Below are positions 7,714 to 13,322 of a stretch of 13,322 nt of DNA, piece by piece. Below the pieces are notes generated by a model, which was given only the letters and a program-made list of their open reading frames with translations, was not told the DNA's origin and searched no databases. A program made the position numbers and the translations under genes. Each line of letters opens with the position of its first letter. Position 1 is the first letter of the stretch. Source of the DNA: an uncultured Streptococcus sp. (GTDB lineage: Bacteria > Bacillota > Bacilli > Lactobacillales > Streptococcaceae); NCBI GenBank assembly GCA_902479835.1, contig CABSQC010000010.1:1-13322 (forward strand). The letters run 5' to 3'.

Positions 7714-7857
7714 GGCAACTCCAACCTCCCTATTCGAAATTATGACTATCATACCAAAAATCAGGGTTTCCATAAATGAATTCCCGTATTTGCAAAAAGA
7801 TAATGTCCCTCCTTTTTGGAATACTTCCATTTTTCTAACAAGACTACAAGGGCAATT
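7714..7857 (-). promoter_or_regulatory. Upstream region of the HD gene with a possible -10
   Basis: Short intergenic stretch between the DUF554 terminator and the HD gene. A TATGAT -10 candidate sits at 7748-7753, about 35 bases before ATG 7713. No convincing -35 box is visible 17 bases upstream. An AAGGAGG at about 7808-7814 has no ATG at a proper distance. The promoter call is tentative. Confidence 0.35.
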
Positions 7858-7887
7858 AAAAAAGCTAACCGATCCTTACCGGTTAGC
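7858..7887 (-). terminator. Intrinsic terminator after the DUF554 gene
   Basis: The arms GCTAACCG (7864-7871) and CGGTTAGC (7880-7887) form a perfect 8-base stem with an 8-base loop. Six T's follow on the minus strand (7863-7858). It is 9 bases from the DUF554 stop and ends the three-gene unit. T-rich sequence on the other side gives it a bidirectional shape. Confidence 0.9.
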
Positions 7888-7896
7888 TTCTCTTTT

Positions 7897-8613
7897 TTAC
7901 CCAACAAAAGCCCAAATAATGGCAATCAACACTGCTGGAAGGAGGTTGGCGACCTTGATTCGTTTGCCCCAGATGAGGTTGATCCCAACACAGAGAATGA
8001 GACTGGAGCCAACCAGTGAGAGATTAGACAGCGCTTGTGGGGTCATGATCGGTGCGATCAAATGGGCCAAAAGCGTGATCAAGCCCTGAAGGATCACAAG
8101 TGGAACCACCGCAAAGATGGCACCCTTTCCTTTTGAAACGGTCAAGACCAGAACGATGACCATATCCAGAATAGCCTTGGCCAACAAGGTCGAAGTGTCG
8201 CCTGTCAAGCCATCCTGGACAGCTCCGACTACCGCCATAGCCCCGATACAAATGGTCAAGGCCGTCGTCATAAAGGCATCGACAAAGCTGGTATCACCTT
8301 GGTTGCCCGTCTTTTCCTTCAGCCAGGTTCCCAGGCGCTCAAAGCCCTCCTCGATCTTCAAGAGTTCCCCGATAACGGTCCCGATCACTAGACTCAGTAT
8401 CAACATCATACTGCCGTGACTTTCCACATGACTTCCATGCACCACCAGCATCTTTTCCAAGGTCCCTGCGATGCCTAAGACAAAAACAGCAACACCCGTC
8501 ACTTTCAGAAGGGTCTCATGAAAATCTTCTGATAAACGTTGACCGATGAGCAGTCCTAAAAGCCCACCAAATACAACTCCTAAGGCATTATAAAAGGTCC
8601 CTAAACCGATCAT
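7897..8613 (-). CDS. DUF554-family integral membrane protein
   Basis: This 238-residue, very hydrophobic protein has about six or seven membrane segments. Examples are residues 5-24 (GTFYNALGVVFGGLLGLLIG), 38-52, 101-120, 136-150, 160-180, 188-210 and 219-237. The N-terminal glycine-rich start, the IGTVIGELLKIE segment and CIGAMAVVGAVQDGL are typical of the DUF554 (YdfK/YqgA) family, whose function is not established; a transporter role is sometimes guessed. It starts 23 bases after the MutS-like gene with AAGGAG 7 bases upstream of the ATG. It is the last gene of the unit and a strong terminator follows at once. No catalytic motif is visible, and I do not assign a substrate. Confidence 0.88.
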   Translation of the reverse strand: MIGLGTFYNALGVVFGGLLGLLIGQRLSEDFHETLLKVTGVAVFVLGIAGTLEKMLVVHGSHVESHGSMMLILSLVIGTVIGELLKIEEGFERLGTWLKEKTGNQGDTSFVDAFMTTALTICIGAMAVVGAVQDGLTGDTSTLLAKAILDMVIVLVLTVSKGKGAIFAVVPLVILQGLITLLAHLIAPIMTPQALSNLSLVGSSLILCVGINLIWGKRIKVANLLPAVLIAIIWAFVG

Positions 8614-8636
8614 TTACAAACTCCTTCGTTCATTTT

Positions 8637-10301
8637 TCATTCTTTTTCAATTTCTTTTAAAGACCAGTGTCCCGTCTCTTCATACTGGTCAATCAAGTCC
8701 TTGGCTGTTTGCGTAATCTCCTCTGGATAATGCAGGCTTTCTAGGGTATTTACCGCATTTTTAGTCACAGCTGACCCTGGCTTGATCTGGTAGTCAAAGA
8801 CGATCTTGCCATCCACATAGCGACTGTCAAAATGGTAATTATCATTGACCTCACCAGAGGCTGCGACCAGCTCAATATCATGGCTGGAAATCATGTAGAG
8901 GCAGTTTTGGGCAGCCAACCAGCGGACAATCCCAAGGCCTGATCCGATCCGCTCGATGGTATTGGTCCCCTTAAAGAGCTCGTCAATAAAGAAGTAGTGA
9001 AAGCCAGACTTCTTCAGATGCTGAATCATACGTAAAATAGCTTTACTTTCAGTGATGAAGTAACTATCTCCAACTTCAATGTCATCGCTCACATCCATAG
9101 CCGTTAGCACATGACCATAGGGAAGGGCTAATTTTTCTCCATAGGCAAAGCCTAATCCTTGAGCCAGAATGGCATTGATGGCGACAGTCTTCAAATAGGT
9201 CGATTTCCCGGAGGCATTGTCCCCACTGATGACCATATTTTTCTGAAAATGCACATCATTGGCAATCGGATTGGACAGCAAGGGATGATAGAGCGTCTCG
9301 CCCTCAATGCCACCCGTCTCTGTAAAGACTGGCTGGCAGACCACTTCTAGATCCCGCTTATGGCGCAAGAGACTAATGGCGACTTCCATCTCTCCAAGGA
9401 GATCCAGAAGCTTCTGGGCCTCTTTTTGATGAGCTTTCACCTGATTGTAAATATAGACCTGAGCGATCTGCGGGAGTAAAAAGAGGACGTTGAGGTAGAG
9501 GAGAACAATTTCCATCTCAGAGGTCCCCGTTGGACTCTGCAAGACACTGGCAAGGATCCGCGTTTTCTTAAAGGGTTTGACCGCTTGCTTTAGTTCTTCT
9601 TGTTGTGGCAAGGCTAGATGGCTCAAGCGTTCTGCCGAAGCAAAGATGCGGACCAGATAGCTAACATTATCCAGACGGATTTTATTGGACCAATTGCGCA
9701 AACTCGAAAAGACGATATTAAAGACCACACTGATCACCAAGAGGGTAATGGCCACGACTGGCTCAAAGGGGATGGCAAAGAGACAGACAATGGGAAGACA
9801 GGCCAAGGCTAGATAGAGGGGCAAACCTGCATAATGCTTGCCGGGATTTGCGACAATGCTCCGCGCCATGTTGTGGTTCTTCTTGCCCAGTTGGTTGAAA
9901 ATGACCTGAACCTTGAGGCGCAAATCAGGATGCTCTTCAAAAAAGGCTTCTAAGTCATGAAGCTGGTCCTGAGGTTGAAATTCCAGCAGGCGCATTTTTT
10001 GATAGAGAGCCTCTGCCCCAAGGCTCGATTGGGTATAGTTGAGTTGATCAAAGACCGCATCCAAAGCCAAATCATGCCAGGTCTGATCATCCACTTGGCT
10101 ATCAATCGTCTTTCCCTTAGCCGGATAAGCCAGGCTGTCTATCAAACTTTCTTCTGTATCTTTCTTGCGAAAGAAAGGCGCTCCATCCCAAGCCTTCTTC
10201 AGCTTTTGCTTGAGGCGGATGGCCGTAAGAAATTTGGTCGCCCAAATCACCACTATCAATCCTAGGATCCCAAGCGGGATCCAGTTCACATTTCCTTCCA
10301 T
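8637..10301 (-). CDS. Membrane-associated MutS-like ATPase (MutS domain V protein)
   Basis: This 554-residue protein ends in a MutS-type ABC ATPase domain. Walker A is GDNASGKST (360-368), the signature-like region is EVGDSYFITESKAI (409-422), Walker B is FFIDE (437-441) and the switch is SSHD (472-475). The N-terminal half has no mismatch-recognition domain and is too short for MutS or MutS2; no Smr domain is present. It carries membrane segments at about 7-28 and 161-200 (two helices), and possibly 263-283. So it is a MutS-ATPase relative fixed in the membrane, not a standard mismatch repair protein; its task is unknown to me. The start has GAAAGGAA upstream and lies 3 bases after the CapA-like stop, so the two are coupled. 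DUF554 follows after 23 bases. Confidence 0.85.
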   Translation of the reverse strand: MEGNVNWIPLGILGLIVVIWATKFLTAIRLKQKLKKAWDGAPFFRKKDTEESLIDSLAYPAKGKTIDSQVDDQTWHDLALDAVFDQLNYTQSSLGAEALYQKMRLLEFQPQDQLHDLEAFFEEHPDLRLKVQVIFNQLGKKNHNMARSIVANPGKHYAGLPLYLALACLPIVCLFAIPFEPVVAITLLVISVVFNIVFSSLRNWSNKIRLDNVSYLVRIFASAERLSHLALPQQEELKQAVKPFKKTRILASVLQSPTGTSEMEIVLLYLNVLFLLPQIAQVYIYNQVKAHQKEAQKLLDLLGEMEVAISLLRHKRDLEVVCQPVFTETGGIEGETLYHPLLSNPIANDVHFQKNMVISGDNASGKSTYLKTVAINAILAQGLGFAYGEKLALPYGHVLTAMDVSDDIEVGDSYFITESKAILRMIQHLKKSGFHYFFIDELFKGTNTIERIGSGLGIVRWLAAQNCLYMISSHDIELVAASGEVNDNYHFDSRYVDGKIVFDYQIKPGSAVTKNAVNTLESLHYPEEITQTAKDLIDQYEETGHWSLKEIEKE

Positions 10302-10304
10302 GCT

Positions 10305-11648
10305 CTATTCCTTTCCGCTCTGAGGCCAGTCCAAGTGAACATGTTCCTTCATTTCTCGGTAGGCCGTGTCCACTCTCTCCTTGGTCTCCTCATCCAGCTT
10401 GTCACGGTATTTGCCACCCTGGATAAAATCTTCCAAGATATAGGTCTGGTACTTGTACAAGTCATAGCCTTCAGGAGAATAGGTGCCCTTCGGAGTCCGA
10501 CTGACCCAGGTTGGATGAGCAGTAGCCGTCTTAATCTTTGTCTTGCGACCGACCTTTTCGATGGTCACATCCATCAAGACTCCTCGCTCTGTCCATTGGG
10601 CAGTCTCCACATCCCCCATGGTTTCCAGACGCTGATTGGACAGGAAATTCCCCATTGAGTAGATGATGAGCTTGTTTTGACCATCTTTATTGACCACTTC
10701 AGCAGGCTCTACAACATGGGGATGCCCGCCAAAGACAATATCAGCTCCCCAAGAAATCATCTTATGATAGAGCTCTTTTTGCTCTTCTGTCGGCTCCAAT
10801 TGGTACTCAATTCCCATTTGGGGCATGACAATGGTGATATCGGCCTCTTGCTCTGCCTTTTGGATCTCCGCCTTCATCCGCTCTTCATCCAGATCAGACA
10901 AGACATCTGCTTGCTCCTCTGGAGTAAGGGTCGTTTCCATTCCATTAAACCCATAAGCGTAGGCTAGAATAGCAATCTTGATGCCATTCACTTCCTTGAT
11001 CACCAAGGGGGCCTGGCCTCTCTTTTCATGCGTGTAAACACCGACAGGTGTGATGCCTGCATCTTCAAAGGCCTTAGCTGTCGAATAGACTCCTTCTAGA
11101 CCTGAATCCAGGATATGGTTGTGTCCCAAATCCATGACATCATAACCAGCATCCTTGATGGCTGGTACGACTTCGCTCGGCGCATTAAAGAGAGGATAAC
11201 CTGACAAATAGTAATTGGGGTTAATGGTTCCCTCAAAATCGCCCAAGGCCAGATCCGCCTTTTGTAGCCAGGGTTTGACATACTCATAATTTTCATGAAA
11301 ATCATAAGTCCCATCTTCTTTTTGCGCACTCATATAGACCAGATCGTGATAGAGCTGATCTCCATTGGCCATGATCCGCGCTGTATGAGGAATCTGGTCA
11401 GCCGGTGTTTTTGCCTTGTACACAACCTCTGGTCGTTCGGTTGCGGTGATCGGAAAGCCTTGGAACTTTTGCACCCACAAGATGGCATTAGCCACGATAA
11501 AAACGACGGACAAGAGTACATAGACAAACTGTTCATTGGTCAGCTGAATCTTTGAAAAGAGACGATCAAAAGCCCAATCAAAGGCCGCCGATAGCTCTTT
11601 CCCCATCGTTTTGATGGTCCCTTTCACACTCTCCCACTTCTCTAACAT
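10305..11648 (-). CDS. CapA-like membrane-anchored protein (poly-gamma-glutamate capsule family, metallophosphatase fold)
   Basis: This 447-residue protein has a cytoplasmic N-terminal stretch, one membrane segment (about 41-58) and an outside domain of the PGA_cap/CapA family, a calcineurin-like metallophosphatase fold. Motifs are NGDQLY (95-100), GDFEG (136-140), GHNH (175-178), GGHPHV (307-312) and SMGNFLSNQ (331-339), so the metal-site residues look intact. In Bacillus CapA takes part in poly-gamma-glutamate capsule synthesis. No capB, capC or other capsule gene is near here, so capsule synthesis is not supported, and a hydrolase or wall-related role is equally possible. It is the first gene of the unit with the MutS-like ATPase and DUF554. 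A ribosome site (GAGG/AGG) lies just upstream of the ATG. Confidence 0.88.
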   Translation of the reverse strand: MLEKWESVKGTIKTMGKELSAAFDWAFDRLFSKIQLTNEQFVYVLLSVVFIVANAILWVQKFQGFPITATERPEVVYKAKTPADQIPHTARIMANGDQLYHDLVYMSAQKEDGTYDFHENYEYVKPWLQKADLALGDFEGTINPNYYLSGYPLFNAPSEVVPAIKDAGYDVMDLGHNHILDSGLEGVYSTAKAFEDAGITPVGVYTHEKRGQAPLVIKEVNGIKIAILAYAYGFNGMETTLTPEEQADVLSDLDEERMKAEIQKAEQEADITIVMPQMGIEYQLEPTEEQKELYHKMISWGADIVFGGHPHVVEPAEVVNKDGQNKLIIYSMGNFLSNQRLETMGDVETAQWTERGVLMDVTIEKVGRKTKIKTATAHPTWVSRTPKGTYSPEGYDLYKYQTYILEDFIQGGKYRDKLDEETKERVDTAYREMKEHVHLDWPQSGKE

Positions 11649-11724
11649 TCCTACCTCTTCTTCCTACCTAGTTTCTCCAATGCTCTGCCAACAGATTGAG
11701 CTGTCATTGAAATACTTTCTCTTC

Positions 11725-11733
11725 ATTGTATCA
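11725..11733 (-). promoter_or_regulatory. Possible extended -10 of the CapA-like operon
   Basis: The minus strand reads TGATACAAT: TACAAT at 11730-11725 with an upstream TG. No good -35 box is seen 17 bases away. It lies between the terminator at 11751-11777 and the ATG at 11648, giving a leader of about 70 nt. Tentative. Confidence 0.45.
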
Positions 11734-11750
11734 CAATTTTCTGGAGGAGA

Positions 11751-11777
11751 AAAAAAGTTCTGTAAAACAGAACTTTT
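11751..11777 (-). terminator. Strong intrinsic terminator upstream of the CapA-like gene
   Basis: The arms AAAAGTTCTGT (11753-11763) and ACAGAACTTTT (11767-11777) form a perfect 11-base stem with a 3-base loop. On the minus strand it continues into a longer T-run. It would stop transcription coming from the msrAB side, although it is about 550 bases past the msrAB stop. Confidence 0.8.
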
Positions 11778-11884
11778 AAATGATTGGATAGTAAAAGAAT
11801 GGTTTCTTCAAAGCAGAAAACATCATCACGATTTTCAACTGATGCAAGCATCTACTGAAACTTTCCGCTGTGAGAAAAGTGAGA

Positions 11885-12057
11885 GTGGGACAGAAATCGG
11901 TCATTCGTTAGAATTCGATTTCGTCGTCTCACCTCCGCACAGTTGAGTAGGGCTGTAAAAGCTGATGAAATCAGCGTAGTAGAGCCCACTCAACCACTGC
12001 GTCTTGCTCGATAATCCAAAGACAATTGAGAGGCTAGGACTTTTGTCCCAGGCACTC
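11885..12057. repeat. Structured intergenic repeat element (two large hairpins)
   Basis: Hairpin 1: GTGGGAC (11885-11891) pairs with GTCTCAC (11926-11932, one G-U), then GAAATCG (11893-11899) with CGATTTC (11916-11922), then ATTC with GAAT inside. Hairpin 2 (11942-11994): the outer arm GTTGAGTAGGGCT pairs with AGCCCACTCAAC with one bulge, and the inner arm GCTGAT (11961-11966) with ATCAGC (11970-11975). TGGGACA (11886-11892) is inverted as TGTCCCA (12044-12050), which may mark the ends of one unit. From memory, closely similar sequence recurs in the intergenic DNA of oral streptococci. I cannot verify copy number here. Confidence 0.7.
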
Positions 12058-12072
12058 GGGAGTTTTGAAAGT

Positions 12073-12095
12073 AAAACAGTTCGGGGAACTGTTTT
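12073..12095. repeat. Perfect 10-base hairpin
   Basis: The arms AAAACAGTTC (12073-12082) and GAACTGTTTT (12086-12095) flank a GGG loop. The T-run after it is short, so it is a poor terminator on either strand; more likely it is part of the structured repeat region. Confidence 0.7.
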
Positions 12096-12126
12096 AGCCT
12101 GAGCCTAAAAATTGAAAAGCGAAGGG

Positions 12127-12144
12127 GTTCAAAACGAATTGAAC
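12127..12144. repeat. Short inverted repeat GTTCAA/TTGAAC
   Basis: GTTCAA (12127-12132) and TTGAAC (12139-12144) are separated by 6 bases, lying between the 12073-12095 hairpin and the long hairpin that starts at 12152. It could be a small stem or a dyad binding site. Confidence 0.5.
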
Positions 12145-12151
12145 ACAGGCT

Positions 12152-12228
12152 GCGGATTGTGTCAAAAAGATAAGTTTTCCTAGAATCAAAAGATTCTGCG
12201 TCAAACTTCCTATTTTGACTGTATCCGC
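12152..12228. repeat. Long segmented hairpin with symmetrical internal loops
   Basis: Four stem segments nest exactly around an AAAA loop (12188-12191): GCGGAT (12152-12157) with ATCCGC (12223-12228); GTCAAAA (12161-12167) with TTTTGAC (12213-12219); AGTTT (12173-12177) with AAACT (12203-12207); AGAATC (12182-12187) with GATTCT (12192-12197). The unpaired parts on the two sides are equal or nearly equal in length (3/3, 5/5, 4/5). Such order argues for a selected RNA or DNA fold, or a degenerate inverted element. Confidence 0.75.
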
Positions 12229-12286
12229 GGACGCCCTTTGTATCTTAATTTAGTCATGGAACTTTTATGAAGTTCGCTGACGTCCG
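12228..12286. repeat. Nested inverted repeats next to msrAB
   Basis: CGGACG (12228-12233) and CGTCCG (12281-12286) enclose a hairpin GAACTT (12259-12264) with AAGTTC (12270-12275). The last arm overlaps the 25-base repeat. There is no T-run of terminator quality. Confidence 0.55.
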
Positions 12287-12307
12287 TACTCACCTAAGGA
12301 AAGTTTC
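12283..12307 (-). repeat. 25-base intergenic repeat, copy 2
   Basis: Identical over 25 bases to 27-51. It begins 17 bases after the msrAB stop codon in the direction of transcription, so it would be in the 3' part of the msrAB transcript. Confidence 0.75.
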
Positions 12308-12323
12308 TAAGATGCTTTTTCTA

Positions 12324-13259
12324 TTATTTCAATGTCTTTAACAAATAACCATATCCTTCTCGCTCCATTTCCTCTTTAGGAACAAAGCGTAGAGAGGCCG
12401 AATTGATACAGTAACGAAGGCCACCTTGCTCTCTCGGTCCATCGGTGAAGACATGGCCGAGATGGGCATTGCCGGAGCGGGACCGAACTTCGATCCGCTC
12501 CATCCCGTGGCTATGGTCCTGGTAATAGTGGACGACATCTTTGGCAATGGGACGAGAGAAACTTGGCCAGCCACAGCCAGACGCAAACTTATCCTTGGCA
12601 AAAAAGAGAGGTTCCCCAGTCGTAATATCCACATAGATGCCCTCTTCAAAGGTCTGGTCATAGGCATTGTGGAACGGGCGCTCCGTCGCGCTTTCTTGGG
12701 TAACTTGGTACTGCTCTACTGTCAGTTTCGCCTTTAGGATTTCTTGGTCTGGCTTCTGATAAGCTGCTGGATCAATCAAGGGCTGCTCAGCATCTGTCAC
12801 ATCGATATGGCAATAGCCCCCAGGATTCTTCTTAAGGTAGTCTTGGTGGTAGTCCTCAGCTAGGATATAGTGGCGCAAGGGTTCCAACTCAACCGCGATT
12901 TTGCGTCCCAGTTGCTTCTCTTCTTCCGCAAACACTTGGGCGATCACCTCACGATCTCCTTCATCTGTATAATAGACACCCGTCCGATATTGGCGGCCTC
13001 GATCATTTCCCTGTTTGTTAACGGACAAGGGATCGATTACACGGAAATAGTAGAGCAGAATCGCTCGTAGAGTGATCTTGTCTGGATCGTAGATAACTTG
13101 TACAGTCTCTGCATGATCCGTTTCCTTGATCAGTTGGTAATTGGTCGTCTCTACCTGACCATTGGCATAGCCCACCGTCGTCTGTTCTACACCGGGGATC
13201 TGTGAAAAATACTCCTCTAAGCCCCAAAAACAGCCCCCTGCTAGATAAATCTCTGCCAT
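12324..13259 (-). CDS. msrAB: Fused peptide methionine sulfoxide reductase MsrA-MsrB
   Basis: This 311-residue protein reduces both epimers of methionine sulfoxide in proteins and takes electrons from thioredoxin. The MsrA domain (1 to about 155) has the catalytic GGCFWG (Cys10) and a probable resolving Cys150 in GGYCHI. The MsrB domain (about 170-311) has GCGWPSF (Cys229, probable resolving) and [12 protein letters not shown] (Cys284, catalytic). The two CxxC zinc pairs of many MsrB proteins are absent. No signal peptide is present, so this is the cytosolic fusion rather than the exported one known in pneumococcus. I use ATG 13259: GAGG lies 7 bases upstream and [13 protein letters not shown] is a normal MsrA beginning. 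An in-frame ATG at 13304 also has GGAG upstream, so a 15-residue extension cannot be fully excluded. No terminator follows directly. Confidence 0.94.
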   Translation of the reverse strand: MAEIYLAGGCFWGLEEYFSQIPGVEQTTVGYANGQVETTNYQLIKETDHAETVQVIYDPDKITLRAILLYYFRVIDPLSVNKQGNDRGRQYRTGVYYTDEGDREVIAQVFAEEEKQLGRKIAVELEPLRHYILAEDYHQDYLKKNPGGYCHIDVTDAEQPLIDPAAYQKPDQEILKAKLTVEQYQVTQESATERPFHNAYDQTFEEGIYVDITTGEPLFFAKDKFASGCGWPSFSRPIAKDVVHYYQDHSHGMERIEVRSRSGNAHLGHVFTDGPREQGGLRYCINSASLRFVPKEEMEREGYGYLLKTLK

Positions 13260-13322
13260 CTTTTTTCCTCGCTTCCTGCATTCTCTATGTGGAACGCTTG
13301 ACATCTATTAGCTCCATCATAA
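13260..13322 (-). other. Upstream edge of msrAB
   Basis: Only 63 bases remain before the window ends. No convincing -35/-10 pair is visible, so the msrAB promoter, or an upstream cotranscribed gene, lies outside the window. Confidence 0.5.

Larger units (their letters stand above)
11649..12323. other. Gene-free, hairpin-rich region between msrAB and the CapA-like gene
   Basis: No supportable gene in about 670 bases. From low to high coordinates it holds: the promoter region of the CapA-like gene; a strong terminator (11751-11777); about 100 bases of plain sequence; a repeat element of two large hairpins (11885-11994) with flanking sequence to about 12057; four more inverted repeats up to 12286; and the 25-base repeat 12283-12307. 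Short ORFs here run through hairpins and lack ribosome sites. Confidence 0.75.

Noticed and set aside
7714..7830. 39-residue N-terminal extension of the HD protein
   Set aside because: The ATG at 7713 has good GGAG spacing and fits the family start. The extension spans a possible -10 and has no family resemblance.
7761..7893. Open minus-strand frame running from the end of the DUF554 gene through its terminator, with a hydrophobic stretch (LAFLIALVVLLE)
   Set aside because: It has no ATG start and passes through an excellent terminator stem; the hydrophobic run comes from the T-rich tail. A decayed gene remnant is possible but not supportable.
10305..11648. Capsule biosynthesis locus
   Set aside because: Only a CapA-family homologue is present; no CapB ligase, CapC or polysaccharide capsule genes are adjacent.
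11723..11851. Minus-strand ORF of 42 codons beginning MLASVENRDD
   Set aside because: No proper ribosome site, and it reads straight through the perfect 11-base terminator hairpin and the CapA -10 candidate. More likely a chance ORF in repeat-linked sequence.
11611..11946. Plus-strand ORF of 111 codons
   Set aside because: It overlaps the start of the CapA-like gene, the terminator and the first hairpin of the repeat element. No ribosome site or recognisable protein.
13285..13320. Possible last codons of an upstream gene (...ELIDVKRST then TAG)
   Set aside because: About eleven codons at the window edge; any frame could give this. Not enough to call a partial gene.
1..13322. CRISPR array, tRNA/rRNA, insertion sequence, phage or toxin-antitoxin genes
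   Set aside because: I found no regularly spaced repeats, no tRNA- or rRNA-like sequence, no transposase or phage ORF, and no paired small ORFs with ribosome sites.

Overview
The window looks like chromosomal DNA from a viridans-type Streptococcus (mitis/sanguinis side of the genus). The basis is a pyruvate oxidase (SpxB) gene lying directly after a copY-cupA-copA copper operon, an arrangement I know from Streptococcus pneumoniae and relatives. A cytosolic-type MsrA-MsrB fusion and a structured intergenic repeat of a kind I remember from oral streptococci agree with this. I cannot fix the species from sequence alone. All ten protein genes lie on the minus strand, so transcription runs from high to low coordinates.

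In transcription order: msrAB (13259-12324), a fused methionine sulfoxide reductase. Then about 670 bases without a supportable gene (11649-12323), filled with hairpins and repeat sequence and closed by a strong intrinsic terminator. Next is a three-gene unit: a CapA-like membrane-anchored metallophosphatase-fold protein, a membrane-associated MutS-like ATPase, and a DUF554 membrane protein, ending in a symmetrical terminator at 7858-7887. Then a single AT-richer HD-domain gene (7713-7135), likely a 5'-deoxynucleotidase-type phosphohydrolase. Then a two-gene unit of a Cof-type HAD phosphatase and a GDSL/SGNH esterase, whose stop and start codons abut. Then the copper operon copY-cupA-copA (5368-2350), with a TTGACA-17-TAAAAT promoter and two copy-operator boxes. 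Last is spxB (1988-213), with a long leader, a cre-like site and its own promoter region.

Functionally, the left half pairs an H2O2 producer (SpxB) with copper export. This makes sense because Cu(I) and peroxide together are damaging. MsrAB at the other end repairs oxidised methionines. CupA and the N-terminus of CopA carry the same cupredoxin-type Cu(I) site, so the copper operon contains a chaperone and a pump built on one module, with no CxxC metal-binding domain in the pump.

The least explained parts are the capA-mutS-like-DUF554 operon, whose joint role is unknown to me, and the array of nested hairpins at 11885-12286. A 25-base sequence at 12283-12307 recurs at 27-51, after spxB. I see no CRISPR array, tRNA, rRNA, transposase or phage gene.
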